From: Nocardia spumae
GTDB lineage: Bacteria > Actinomycetota > Actinomycetes > Mycobacteriales > Mycobacteriaceae
Assembly: GCF_020733635.1 (NCBI RefSeq)
Contig: NZ_JAJFZL010000001.1
Location: 3,100,001-3,164,000, forward strand
Direction of reading: 5' to 3'
Length of the DNA stretch: 64,000 bases
Part shown: positions 19,433-28,663 of the stretch, piece by piece
Layout: every line of letters begins with the position of its first letter
Position numbering within the stretch: the first letter of the stretch is position 1
The notes under the pieces: model-generated
The model's database searches: none
Seen by the model: only the letters and a program-made list of their open reading frames with translations
What the model was told of the DNA's origin: nothing
Position numbers and translations under genes: made by a program

Positions 19433-20305
19433 ATGGGACAGGACTGGAGCCGATGGCTCGACGAGACGTCCGACGCGGACGTCTCGTCGGGTTCGCGACC
19501 GCGTGGACGGGCGCCGGTGGTCCGGTTGCGCAAGGGTCGGCGAGACGACGGCGAGGACAGCGGGCTGCCCCGTCCGATTCTGGTCGTCGGTGGCTGCGGC
19601 GGTTCCGGAACCACCACGACCGCACTGGGACTCGCGGGTGAGCTGGGCGCCGAGGCCCCCGCCGTGGCCGTCGACGCCACCGTGGCCGGAAGCGATCTGG
19701 CGCTGCGCGGCGCCGACGAGCATCTGAGCCCGATCAGCCTGCAACAGTGGCTGTACGGCCGCGGCGACGACGAGCCCGCACCACTGAAGGAGTGCCTGTC
19801 CCGCGCCAGCTCGGGTATCGGCCTGCTGTGGCGCGACGCCTCACCGCTGCGGCGGCGAGCGACGTATCTGACCGTGGCCCGTGCGGTCGCGGACGCGGGA
19901 TTCACCCCTGTCTACGACGGGGGGAACCCCATCGCGGCCCGGCAGCTGCGTCCGTTGCTCGAAGATGCGGAAGTCGCACTGGTACTGGCTATTCCGGCGC
20001 GCGCGGATGCCGCCAATCGTTTGCGGGTCACCCTGGAGTGGCTCGACGACGAATTCGGCGGTCACGCGGAAGGGCAGGGTGGCGGCATCGTCGGCGACAC
20101 GACCATCGTGGTCTCACATCAGTTGCCGGGCAACGACTCTCGAGTCGCCGACCACCTGCGCGAACATCTCACCGGATGGGTCAGCGATATTCGGGAGGTT
20201 CCCTACGACCCGCAGCTCGCTCGCGGAGAACTGGTGCGCCACAACGCACTCGACGCCGAAACCCGGAGGGCCTACCGGCGGCTGCTGACGGGGATGGCAT
20301 CATGA
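19433..20305 (+). CDS. MinD/ParA-fold P-loop protein with degenerate Walker A
   Basis: The 290-aa protein has the fold of a MinD/ParA/CpaE-type ATPase: PRPILVVGG leads into a P-loop-like GGCGGSGTTTT (residues 53-63), followed by a VAVDATVAGSDLALRG segment equivalent to the DxD-type switch. Both lysines expected in a deviant Walker A are absent, being Cys55 and Thr60. ATP binding may be lost or altered; the role could be scaffolding or positioning, like TadZ/CpaE. The stop overlaps the next start (ATGA). Confidence 0.75.
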   Translation: MGQDWSRWLDETSDADVSSGSRPRGRAPVVRLRKGRRDDGEDSGLPRPILVVGGCGGSGTTTTALGLAGELGAEAPAVAVDATVAGSDLALRGADEHLSPISLQQWLYGRGDDEPAPLKECLSRASSGIGLLWRDASPLRRRATYLTVARAVADAGFTPVYDGGNPIAARQLRPLLEDAEVALVLAIPARADAANRLRVTLEWLDDEFGGHAEGQGGGIVGDTTIVVSHQLPGNDSRVADHLREHLTGWVSDIREVPYDPQLARGELVRHNALDAETRRAYRRLLTGMAS

Positions 20306-20952
20306 CCGCGGCCATGAAGGAACCTCGTCCCTCCGAAAATCCGCCTGCGGCAGGCGTTATCGCACCGGCGGAGTCTCGGCGCGCCCCCATCTGGGACCGC
20401 CCGGTTCCCGGTGCCGGACGTGCACCGCTGGTGTGGTTGCTAGGGGTGCACGGCGGCGCGGGAGCCAGTACCCTCGCGCATGTGCTTGCGCCTGCGGCGG
20501 ATTCGCACCGGCGCTGGCCCGGTGTGTTCGAACGCGAATCACCTTTCGTGGTGCTGGTCGCTCGTGAGACCATCGCCGGGCTGACGCGCGCCCACGATCT
20601 GCTGCGTCAGCATCGGGCGGGTCTCGCCGGGCCGAGTGAAGTTCTGGGCCTGATCACCGTCGCCGCGCGCCCCGGCCGCATCCCGGCCGAGATCCGGCGC
20701 TATCGCGACGTGGTCGGCGCATTGGCAGGGCAGGTGTGGCAGCTGCCTTGGATCGAGGAGTGGACGCTGGTCGAACCCGATCAGCTGCCGGTGTGGTCGC
20801 CGGGCGACCCGCCGCCACAGCAGCGCAAACGCAAACTCGATCCGTTGCAAGAGGTTCCGCACGAGGTGGACGCGCTGGGTATGAGCATCGTCGACCTGGT
20901 GCGGGACACGGTCGGTGCCGGTTCGCAGCCGGAGGACAGGGAGCGACGATGA
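20302..20952 (+). CDS. P-loop-like secretion-operon protein (DUF6668-type)
   Basis: A 216-aa protein with LVWLLGVHGGAGASTLAHV; the loop G48-T57 (GVHGGAGAST) resembles a Walker A but has His50 and Ala55 where lysines belong. I associate this motif with a family (DUF6668 as I recall it) that accompanies actinobacterial conjugation-like clusters. The N-terminal 40 residues are disordered and the C-terminus is polar. ATG at 20302 overlaps the previous stop, and its own stop overlaps the following small ORF. Confidence 0.75.
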   Translation: MTAAMKEPRPSENPPAAGVIAPAESRRAPIWDRPVPGAGRAPLVWLLGVHGGAGASTLAHVLAPAADSHRRWPGVFERESPFVVLVARETIAGLTRAHDLLRQHRAGLAGPSEVLGLITVAARPGRIPAEIRRYRDVVGALAGQVWQLPWIEEWTLVEPDQLPVWSPGDPPPQQRKRKLDPLQEVPHEVDALGMSIVDLVRDTVGAGSQPEDRERR

Positions 20953-21107
20953 CCGATGATTGCGCAGCCGGTCCCCGCCGCGACCGGGGTGCGGGTGATC
21001 CGTGCCTCCCCGGGGCTGTCATGACCGCGCCGACAGTTGTATCCGACGGTGTACCTGAGGTACCCGGCTTTGTATTCCGATCACCTATTGAGAAGGACGC
21101 TCGATGA
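20949..21107 (+). CDS. Small coupled ORF (52 aa) in the secretion operon
   Basis: ATG at 20949 overlaps the stop of the preceding gene (ATGA), and the TGA at 21105-21107 overlaps the ATG at 21104 of the next gene in the same way. Double coupling inside an operon that uses the same device at many junctions favours real translation. The product is polar with no membrane helix; an internal ATG at 21021 could give a 28-residue form. No family is recognised, and it may act only to couple translation. Confidence 0.45.
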   Translation: MTDDCAAGPRRDRGAGDPCLPGAVMTAPTVVSDGVPEVPGFVFRSPIEKDAR

Positions 21108-21400
21108 GTACCATCCTGGCCGCTGTACACGAGACGTACGGCGTTGTTCTCGCTCAGGTCGGGAATCCGACACCCGAGACGCCGCCGGCCGCCGACAAGT
21201 TGATGAAACTGGTCCGCTACTTCACGTGGTTCGTCCTGCTGTCGGGCATCCTGGGCATCACCTATGCCGGCGGCAGGTTCGCCTGGGAGAAGTGGACCGG
21301 CGGTGGCCTGGAATCGCCGAAGATGGTGGCGGGCGCCATGATCGGCGGCATCGTCGCCACCAGCGCGGGCACGATCATGAACGCCGTCATCGGATCGTGA
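21104..21400 (+). CDS. Small two-helix membrane protein, VirB2/TrbC pilin-like by topology
   Basis: The 98-aa protein has a Pro-rich short outer segment (NPTPETPPAADK), a helix around residues 42-60 (FTWFVLLSGILGITYAGG), a short polar turn containing KWTGG, and a second helix ending in AGTIMNAVIGS. Size, topology and position resemble VirB2/TrbC pilins of conjugation systems, but sequence identity to a known pilin was not seen. The next gene begins one base into its stop. Confidence 0.7.
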   Translation: MSTILAAVHETYGVVLAQVGNPTPETPPAADKLMKLVRYFTWFVLLSGILGITYAGGRFAWEKWTGGGLESPKMVAGAMIGGIVATSAGTIMNAVIGS

Positions 21401-21660
21401 TGGGCACCGCGATCGTGCTGGCCTACAAGCAGATGCCCGCGGACGTGATCCAACCGATCATGCAGCTGATCAACTGGTTACTGTGGTGCGTGCTGTTGCT
21501 GTGCCTGGCCTGGATGATCGTTTCCGCAGGCAGGCTGTGGTCCGCGATGCGAGACGACATGGCAGTCAACGATGCCTCCCACGGCATCGTGATGAGCCTG
21601 ATCGGCGCCATCGTGGCCAGTTCGGCGAGTGCGATCGCATTGACCTTCCTCCCCGCTTGA
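21400..21660 (+). CDS. Small two-helix membrane protein of the secretion operon
   Basis: The 86-aa protein has helices near residues 18-45 (LLWCVLLLCLAWMIVSAG) and 62-84, with an N-terminal MPADVIQPIMQLINW segment that is probably amphipathic. ATG at 21400 shares one base with the previous TGA. It resembles its upstream neighbour in layout but not in sequence. It may be a second pilin-like or inner-membrane subunit. Confidence 0.7.
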   Translation: MGTAIVLAYKQMPADVIQPIMQLINWLLWCVLLLCLAWMIVSAGRLWSAMRDDMAVNDASHGIVMSLIGAIVASSASAIALTFLPA

Positions 21661-21664
21661 GCCG

Positions 21665-21739
21665 GTGACAGTACTCACTACGCGAGCCGACGACATGAAC
21701 GGCGGCAACGATATTCGACGATCGGAGGTGACCGCATGA
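21665..21739 (+). other. Possible 24-codon micro-ORF filling the gap before the VirB8-like gene
   Basis: GTG at 21665 (or ATG at 21695) opens a frame ending in TGA at 21737-21739, which overlaps the ATG at 21736 of the next gene. GGAGG at about 21725 serves that next gene. It would keep ribosomes moving across the only sizeable gap in this part of the operon, but may be chance. Confidence 0.25.
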
Positions 21740-22572
21740 GCGATAAGAACGACACCGGGGAACGTGGCGTCTCCTTCGGCGTCGTCGCCTCCGCGGCGGT
21801 CCTCGCCCTGATCGTGATCGTCGGCATCTTCATGTACGTCGGCCGAGATACCTCCTCGCCCGGACCCGTACCCCGGCAACCGGATTCGGCGCCCTCACCG
21901 GCGGCCGGTTCGGGTGCTACCGGATTCGCCGCACCCGACGTGGATCTGTTCGGCCGCCGGGTCGATATTCCGAACAACCCTGCGGGGCAACCGCTTCCGC
22001 AGAATCCATCGCAGGAGCACGGTTCGTCGGATTCGGACTGGCTGACTGCGGCGCCCGCCGGCACCACCGAACAACGTGGCTGGCAGCGGGTCTACGGCGC
22101 CTCGGTGCCGTTCTCCACCAGCGACGGCCCCACCCGTATCGACGAGAACGGTCTGGCCGTCGGGTATTCCCACACACCGCAGGGGGCGGCTTTGGCTGCG
22201 GCACAGATCACCTACCGGCTCAACGCGCGACCGGGCAACCGCGATCTCTACGTTCGCCAGGTCCGGGTCTCGGCCCAGCAGATCGCGGCCTACGACAAGG
22301 CGCGTGGCAGCGGCAAACTGCCGGAGCAGCAACCGGATCGAATCACCCGGTACCTGGTCGCACCGGATGCGTTCCAGATCGAGAACTACGCCGACGATAT
22401 GGCGATCGTCCGGCTGGCCGCGCGCGGACCGGTCAACGACGGCAAGCAGGTGTGGGCAGCGATCCGGCTGATCATGGTGTGGGACAACGGGGATTGGCGG
22501 CTCAAACCCGCCGATTCCGGCACCGGCGGCAACCAGTACGTCGACACACTGCAGGGGTGGACCCGATGGTGA
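21736..22572 (+). CDS. VirB8/TcpC-like membrane-anchored conjugation protein
   Basis: The 278-aa protein has a short cytoplasmic N-terminus, one membrane helix (VVASAAVLALIVIVGIFMYV, residues about 16-35), a Pro/Ser-rich linker and a domain with GYSHTPQGAALAAAQITYRL and later IRLIMVWDNGDWRL, the pattern of NTF2-like domains in VirB8/TcpC proteins. Such proteins form the periplasm- or wall-facing core of type IV systems. GGAGG precedes the ATG. A second, shorter protein of this kind is encoded at 30676. Confidence 0.75.
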   Translation: MSDKNDTGERGVSFGVVASAAVLALIVIVGIFMYVGRDTSSPGPVPRQPDSAPSPAAGSGATGFAAPDVDLFGRRVDIPNNPAGQPLPQNPSQEHGSSDSDWLTAAPAGTTEQRGWQRVYGASVPFSTSDGPTRIDENGLAVGYSHTPQGAALAAAQITYRLNARPGNRDLYVRQVRVSAQQIAAYDKARGSGKLPEQQPDRITRYLVAPDAFQIENYADDMAIVRLAARGPVNDGKQVWAAIRLIMVWDNGDWRLKPADSGTGGNQYVDTLQGWTRW

Positions 22573-22652
22573 CCACCACATTTGTCGGAAAGGCACGAAA
22601 GTCAGCCGATGGTCCGGATCGATTCCCAGCGACGCATCGAGGAGTGGATCTC

Positions 22653-24125
22653 ATGGTGAGGCGCATCGTCACGATCCTCGCGGTCGTGTTCACCGTCATG
22701 ATCGCGACGCCGACGGTCGCCTACGGGCAGACCTACGGATTCGATCAGACCTGCAACGAGATTCACGACAATCTCGACGGCCTGGGCCTGCCCGGAGCCT
22801 CTCTGGGTGACGCCGCCTCCGCGGCGTGCAAGGCCGGTAACGCCGCCACCCACCCGGGTGATGCCGCGAACGCGGTCAAGGACAAGGCCTGGGACTCCAC
22901 CTTCGGCAAGGTGGTCGACTCGCTGATGAACGGTCTCGGGCAGGCCTTGATCCTGGCCCTCACCTTCTGGATGAAGGTGCCCAACGAGCGAATCAGCAAC
23001 GGCGGGGAGTTGTTCCAGCGGATCAACGACTACACGTATCAGGCGCAGATTCTGTTGCTGATCGTGTCGGTGATCCTGTCCGGCGCCAGATTGGCCGAGG
23101 CCAGACGGGGTGCGGCACTGAGTGAGGCCGCCGAATCGTTCCGCATGTTCGCCAGAGTGGTGTTCAGTTCCTGGATGCTGGGCGCGGTGATCGTCGCCGG
23201 GACGCAGGCGTCGGACCGCTTCTCGCAGTGGGTGATCGAGGATGCCACGAACGGCAATGCCCGCAGCCTGGCCGAGTTGATGATCAAAACCTCGAAACTG
23301 CAGGCGTTCTCGCCGGGTCTGGTTCTGATCATCGCGATCGTCGGCCTCCTCGGCGCGCTGGCGCAGATCGTGCTGGCCATCGTCCGCCAGGGCATGCTGG
23401 TCGTAGCGGCGGGCGTGCTGCCTCTCGCGGCGGCGGCGTCGGGGACGAGTACCGGCCGGCAGGCGTATCCGAAGCTGATCGGCTGGATCATCGCCTTCAT
23501 GCTGTGGAAACCGGTGGCCGCGATCGTCTACATGATCGCGTTCGTGACCGCCGGGGACACCAACCAGACCACTCCGACCTCCGGTCTGCCCAATGCCGAT
23601 CAGGCACAGCGCATGCTCGTGTCGATCGTGCTGCTGTGCAGTGTGGCATTCGTGCTGCCCGCCCTCATGCGGCTGGTCCACCCAGCGGTGGCGTTCGTGG
23701 GTAGCGGTGGTTCCGGTCTCGCCGCCACCGGTGCGGTTCTGCTCGGCGCGGCCGCACTCGGCGCGGTCGGCACCAAGGCGGTCGGCGTGCGGGGTCAGGC
23801 CGCGGCCGGCGCGCCCGGATATGTCGGCCGTGGCCGTGGTCAGCGACCGCCCGGCGGTACCGGCCGCGGTGGCGGCAGTCCGCGTCCCGTGCCACCCCGT
23901 GGCCCACGGCCGGGCGGCGGCGGGCAGCAGGCGCCCGCGAGTCCGCGGGCGCCCGGCGGTGCCGCGCAGGCATCATCCGGCGCGTCGCGGGCCATGAACA
24001 ACATCGCGACCGCCCGCGCCGCGGGCGCGAGCCTCAATCGCGCGGACGAGGCGATGGGGGATATCGCCGGTGACCGGTGGGCCAACCGCGCACCCGACCT
24101 CGGCAGGAGCACCATTCCACGATGA
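22653..24125 (+). CDS. TrbL/VirB6-like polytopic channel protein
   Basis: The 490-aa protein starts with a signal-peptide-like helix (residues 4-24, ending near VAYG), has an outer segment with two Cys and then about six membrane helices between residues 95 and 375, as in TrbL/VirB6 proteins that form the inner-membrane channel. The last 110 residues are Gly/Pro/Arg-rich and disordered. ATG at 22653 has GAGGAG eight bases upstream; the frame also opens at ATG 22566, overlapping the previous stop, and would add 29 residues before the signal sequence. It ends in an ATGA overlap with the next gene. Confidence 0.8.
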   Translation: MVRRIVTILAVVFTVMIATPTVAYGQTYGFDQTCNEIHDNLDGLGLPGASLGDAASAACKAGNAATHPGDAANAVKDKAWDSTFGKVVDSLMNGLGQALILALTFWMKVPNERISNGGELFQRINDYTYQAQILLLIVSVILSGARLAEARRGAALSEAAESFRMFARVVFSSWMLGAVIVAGTQASDRFSQWVIEDATNGNARSLAELMIKTSKLQAFSPGLVLIIAIVGLLGALAQIVLAIVRQGMLVVAAGVLPLAAAASGTSTGRQAYPKLIGWIIAFMLWKPVAAIVYMIAFVTAGDTNQTTPTSGLPNADQAQRMLVSIVLLCSVAFVLPALMRLVHPAVAFVGSGGSGLAATGAVLLGAAALGAVGTKAVGVRGQAAAGAPGYVGRGRGQRPPGGTGRGGGSPRPVPPRGPRPGGGGQQAPASPRAPGGAAQASSGASRAMNNIATARAAGASLNRADEAMGDIAGDRWANRAPDLGRSTIPR

Positions 24126-25612
24126 CGACGACCGATACCTACGAGCACCGCTCGTACGGGCTGTGGCAGAAACCCCGCAGCGCGGGTCTTTTCGGACTGC
24201 GCTGGGGCGAGACGGTGCTCGGCTTCGTGGTCGTCATCACCGCGCTGCTGACGGCCCTGGTCGCCGGACCGAAACCGGCGCTGTTCGTCGCCGTCATCGG
24301 CGTGGTCGTAATGGTTCCACTGGTATGGCGGACGGGGGGCCGCTCCGGTTACGAGACGGGATTGATGATGTTCCATTGGTTGCGCGGCCGCAGCAAGGGC
24401 GAGCATGTCTATCGCGGTGGCCGCTTCTCCCGCATCCCCGGGGGCGTGGCTCGCCTGCCCGGACTGATGGCGCCCTCGCGCCTGTACGAGGGCATCGACG
24501 CGGGCGGCTACAGCTTCGGCATGATCCACCTTCCCCAATTCGCCCAGTACACAGTCGTACTGCGGGCCTGGCCGCAGGGCCACGAAGCGGTCGACCAGCC
24601 GGTGATCGATCGGTGGGTCGCCGCGTGGGGCACATTCCTGGCCTCGCTCGGCCAGACCTCCGACATCATCGCGGTCGTCCCAGTGATCGACACGGTGCCG
24701 GAGACCGGAAACCGGCTGCTGACCGAGGTTTCCACGATCACCCGGCCGGAGTCGCCGGCGTTGGCCCAGCAGGTCATGTACGAGCTGGCCACCGAATTGC
24801 CCCAGGAGCGGGTGCAATTGCTGCCCCGGGTGGCGATCACGTTCAAGGCCACCACCGCCGAGCGTCGCAAGAATCCCGCCGAGGAAGCCGTCGAGATCGG
24901 CCGTCGCCTGCCCGGCATCTGCGCGGCGCTGGCCGAAGCCGGTGTGCGGGCTCAGCCGATGTCGGCCGACGAGGTGATCTCGTTCATCCGACGCAGCTAC
25001 GACCCGGCCGCGCAGGCCGACCTCGAGGTCGCCTCCGGTGAGGCCGGCGGGCACGGGCTGGACTGGGCCGACGCCGGCCCGATCTCGCACGAGGAGCGCT
25101 GGGATCAGTTCATCCACGACGGTGGTCGTTCGGTGACGTGGGAAATGGATGCCGCACCCGAGGGCGCGGTGGACGAGCGGGTGCTGCAGCGCCTGCTGGC
25201 ACCCAATCCCGAAGTGCCGCGCAAGCGGATCGCGATCGTCTATCGGCCGCATTCGGCCGCGGACGCTGCCGAGATCGTCGATGACGACTACAAGAACGCA
25301 CTGGTCGCGCAGCAGAGCGAGCGAGGCGTCGTGTCGGCGTCGGCGACACTGCGGGTGGGAGCCACCCAGCAGGCCCGCGAGGAACAGGCCCGCGGTCACG
25401 GTGTGACCCGGTTCGGTGCGCTGGTCACGATCACCGAACCCCTGCGCGGCGATCTGCCTCGGATCGAGGCGATTACACGCGACTTGTCCACGCAGGCCCG
25501 GTTGAAGATCCGGCGATGCTACCGCTACCAGGCCGCGGCCTTCGCGGCCTCGCTCGGCTGCGGGGTGATCCTGCCGGAACACGCGAGTATTCCGAAAGCA
25601 TTGGCGGGGTGA
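24122..25612 (+). CDS. SCO6880-type protein of type IV-like clusters
   Basis: The 496-aa protein has two adjacent N-terminal helices (about residues 32-70), a VirB3/PrgI-like arrangement, followed by a large soluble domain resembling the N-terminal part of VirB4 proteins; no P-loop is seen. I associate it with the SCO6880 family named from Streptomyces. In this system the VirB4 functions therefore seem to be divided between this protein and the ATPase encoded next. Its ATG overlaps the preceding stop, and the next start follows after six bases. Confidence 0.8.
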   Translation: MTTTDTYEHRSYGLWQKPRSAGLFGLRWGETVLGFVVVITALLTALVAGPKPALFVAVIGVVVMVPLVWRTGGRSGYETGLMMFHWLRGRSKGEHVYRGGRFSRIPGGVARLPGLMAPSRLYEGIDAGGYSFGMIHLPQFAQYTVVLRAWPQGHEAVDQPVIDRWVAAWGTFLASLGQTSDIIAVVPVIDTVPETGNRLLTEVSTITRPESPALAQQVMYELATELPQERVQLLPRVAITFKATTAERRKNPAEEAVEIGRRLPGICAALAEAGVRAQPMSADEVISFIRRSYDPAAQADLEVASGEAGGHGLDWADAGPISHEERWDQFIHDGGRSVTWEMDAAPEGAVDERVLQRLLAPNPEVPRKRIAIVYRPHSAADAAEIVDDDYKNALVAQQSERGVVSASATLRVGATQQAREEQARGHGVTRFGALVTITEPLRGDLPRIEAITRDLSTQARLKIRRCYRYQAAAFAASLGCGVILPEHASIPKALAG

Positions 25613-25618
25613 GCAGAT

Positions 25619-28600
25619 ATGGCAGGTGATCAGGAGCCACCGGTCCGCTACCGCGGCGAACCGCCGCGCTACAGCGAACGGGTGGTGGATCCGGAGAATC
25701 CGGTCCCCACCCGGCAGCGCGGGCGGTCGGTCCACGACGACGAGTGGGGTGCCGAGGCCTATGCGCCCGGCCTCCCGAACTCGGGGTACGGTGGCGCACC
25801 TGCCGATTGGGACGATGTCCCGCTGCGCCCGATCCGCCGGCGTTCCCGGCACGAGGAGCCCGGCCGGATCCGCCGGGACGCGGACGCGGACGCGGCCGAG
25901 GAGGCCGGGCGCGCACATCGTCGTCCACGCGGCGACTCGGATGCCGAGGAGGCCGGGCGCACTCGCGGTAGCGGCTCCCGGGGCTCCACCCGGCGCCGTA
26001 CGCTGCCCGAGCTCAGCGTGGAGGATCCGCGGCGCCGTAGCGGTGTCGGCGCGGATCATTCGACCCCGGCACGTGAGGGCGATCGTGCCGGGCGAGCGCG
26101 CCCGGGCGAGGAGAGCTACACCCGGCCCCGTGCCCGGCGTGCCGCGGATCCGTCGGTCTCCGGCCGTGACACCGACACGGGCCGCGGCCGGACCCGGGGT
26201 GACGGCGGCGAGGCCCGCGAGGAACGTGGCGCGCGTGGTGACGCGCACCGGGGCGATTCCGGCGCCGATGGGCACGTCGAGCGAACGGTCGGCGCCGGGA
26301 CGGAGGGTGCTGTCGCGGCACGGCCGGGCACCGATACCTCTCGGACCGCCACGTTCGACACCGGGCAGTCGGTGACCGACGGCGACGGTACGGCCGAGTC
26401 CCGTCGGCAGGTGCCGACGGACGGACCGGGCGCCGATCCCGCGAACGCCGAAACCGCTGCACGGCAGGCGGATACCGACCCGGCGAGTGCCGACGCCGCG
26501 CCGGGCGGTGAGCCGCCCGCGAATATCGAGGCCGATGATCCCCGCGGGCACGGCAATGCCGCAGCGGCGCACGATACTTCGCCGAGCGGCCGCAAGCGCC
26601 GTCGGGTGAGCGGACCGGATGAACGGCCCGATGACCGAGAGATCTCGTATGCGAATGGCACGCCCGACCCGTCCGATCCGCCCGCCGGATTCGACCGGCT
26701 GCCCCCGTCCAGGACCCGAGGGGGCCGTACCGTGACCGGCGATGACGAGCGGGTGCCACGCCGTGGCTCGGGATACGACAACGGTTCCGGTGCCGAACGA
26801 TCCGCGGACCGGCGTTCCGAGGGAGCCGCCCGGCGCGGCGGTCGGGGGCAGCGTACCCTGCGCGATCGCAGCGGCTCGAAAATGGCCTCCTACGAACAGC
26901 TTTCGGAAGCCGTCCGCCGCGGAGACGACGGTGACCGCCGCAATCGCCGCAACCGCCCCGCCAAGAAGAAGAACCAGGGTCCGCCGCTGCTCGACGACGC
27001 GGCGCGGGCACGGCTGGAAGCGGTCGCCCGTGAGGGTGTCGGCCTGCGCGCCGCGTGGGCGGCGTTCCGGATCCGCACCGACGATCTGCGCCGGGTCAAC
27101 GCCGCCGCTCGTATCGAATCGGTCGTGGAGGACGGATTCGACCGCGGCACCTCGCAATTGACCGACCGCGGCTATATCGGCGCCGGTGGAGGCCGGATGA
27201 ACGTCGTCGGACGTCCGGTCGAATACCGGGCCACGACCGCTCAGGTCGCGGGTCTGTGGCCGTGGTCGGTGGGCGCCGGCGCCCCGTTGATCGGCACCCC
27301 GCTCGGCTCCCATCTGCACACGGGCGCGCCGGTCTGCTTCGATCCGATGAACTGGTTCATGCGCGGCAGCTTCATCACCGCGCCGAGCCTTTTCGTACTG
27401 GGGCTCAACGGATTCGGTAAGTCCTCGCTGGTGCGCCGGATCGTGCTGGGTGGCGTCGCGCAGGGCATCACGCCGCTGATCCTGGCCGATGTCAAACCGG
27501 ACTACCGCAAGATGGTGGAGATGGTCGGCGGCCAGGTCATCGACCTCGGTTACGGGCACGGCAAACTCAACCCGCTCGCCGGTGGTGTCCTCGGATCGAT
27601 CGTGCCGCTGCTCGCCGACATGCCGGCGCTGCAGTTGCAGGTGACCCAGGAATTGCGTGCCCGGCAGGTGACGCTGATCGCCGGCCTGGTGGAACTGGTG
27701 CGCGGGGCCCGGGTCCGCGATTACGAGGAGACCCTGATCTCGACGGCGTTGCGCATCCTGTATCGGGAGGGCAGTGGTTTCGCACCCGAATCCCCGCCCA
27801 TCATGGACGATCTGCTCGATATCGTCATCGGCGGCGGTCAGGAACTGATGCTCGATGCCGGGGCCGACAACACCGACGAATATCACGAGGCGACGAAGGG
27901 GCTGCGCCGGTCGTTGCGCGCACTGACCCAGGGGCCGTTCGGCGCGGTCTTCAACGGCCAGACCACGACTCCGATCGACACCTCGGCGGTGGCGGTGTGC
28001 ATCGACGTCTCCCATATCCCCTCCGGGGACAAGAAATTGAAGGCCGCGGTGATGCTGGCCTGCTGGGCCGACGGCTTCGCCTCCGTCGAGGCCGCGCACG
28101 TGCTGGCCGACGGCAAACTGGGCCCGCAGCGCTACTTCCAGGTCGTCATGGACGAACTGTGGCAGGTGCTGGGCCTGGGCGACTTCATGGTCGACCGCGT
28201 CGACGAGCTGACCCGGCTGCAGCGCGGTATGGCCACCTCGCTGATCATGATCAGCCACACCATCAAGGATCTCCAGTCGCTCGGTTCGGAAGCGGCGATC
28301 GCCAAGGCGCTCGGCTTCCTGGAACGCGCCCGCGCCAAGATCTTCGGAGCACTGCCGCCCGAGGAGATCAGCCGTTTGGACTCCACCATCCCGTTCACCT
28401 CCGCGGAGGAGGAGATGGTGACCAGTTGGTCCGCGCCGCAGGCGCTGACCGGTGAAGCGCTCAAACCCGGCCAGGCCCGTCCACCGGCGCCCGGCACCGG
28501 AAAATTCCTGCTCAAGATCGGTGAGGATCGCCGCCCCGGCATTCCGTTCCAAATGGAATTCACCGCATCGGAGAAGGAGAGCGGAATCCACGAAACCAAC

Positions 28601-28663
28601 CAGCGTTTCAGCGAATTCACCGAATCCACGGCCCGCCGGGGCGACGAGGGGAGTGCCGCGTGA
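25619..28663 (+). CDS. VirB4-like ATPase with a long disordered N-terminus
   Basis: This is the predicted assembly motor of the apparatus. Residues 1 to about 440 are hydrophilic and rich in Arg, Asp, Gly and Ala with no predicted fold; the ATPase part follows, with Walker A GLNGFGKSS near residue 595, ADVKPDYRKMVEMVGGQVID, a KLNPLAGG motif and Walker B VVMDELWQVL near residue 845. The C-terminal SHTIKDLQSLGS segment is typical of VirB4/TraC relatives. At 1014 aa it is well above the usual length because of the extension. Its stop overlaps the OrfA-like gene. Confidence 0.85.
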   Translation: MAGDQEPPVRYRGEPPRYSERVVDPENPVPTRQRGRSVHDDEWGAEAYAPGLPNSGYGGAPADWDDVPLRPIRRRSRHEEPGRIRRDADADAAEEAGRAHRRPRGDSDAEEAGRTRGSGSRGSTRRRTLPELSVEDPRRRSGVGADHSTPAREGDRAGRARPGEESYTRPRARRAADPSVSGRDTDTGRGRTRGDGGEAREERGARGDAHRGDSGADGHVERTVGAGTEGAVAARPGTDTSRTATFDTGQSVTDGDGTAESRRQVPTDGPGADPANAETAARQADTDPASADAAPGGEPPANIEADDPRGHGNAAAAHDTSPSGRKRRRVSGPDERPDDREISYANGTPDPSDPPAGFDRLPPSRTRGGRTVTGDDERVPRRGSGYDNGSGAERSADRRSEGAARRGGRGQRTLRDRSGSKMASYEQLSEAVRRGDDGDRRNRRNRPAKKKNQGPPLLDDAARARLEAVAREGVGLRAAWAAFRIRTDDLRRVNAAARIESVVEDGFDRGTSQLTDRGYIGAGGGRMNVVGRPVEYRATTAQVAGLWPWSVGAGAPLIGTPLGSHLHTGAPVCFDPMNWFMRGSFITAPSLFVLGLNGFGKSSLVRRIVLGGVAQGITPLILADVKPDYRKMVEMVGGQVIDLGYGHGKLNPLAGGVLGSIVPLLADMPALQLQVTQELRARQVTLIAGLVELVRGARVRDYEETLISTALRILYREGSGFAPESPPIMDDLLDIVIGGGQELMLDAGADNTDEYHEATKGLRRSLRALTQGPFGAVFNGQTTTPIDTSAVAVCIDVSHIPSGDKKLKAAVMLACWADGFASVEAAHVLADGKLGPQRYFQVVMDELWQVLGLGDFMVDRVDELTRLQRGMATSLIMISHTIKDLQSLGSEAAIAKALGFLERARAKIFGALPPEEISRLDSTIPFTSAEEEMVTSWSAPQALTGEALKPGQARPPAPGTGKFLLKIGEDRRPGIPFQMEFTASEKESGIHETNQRFSEFTESTARRGDEGSAA

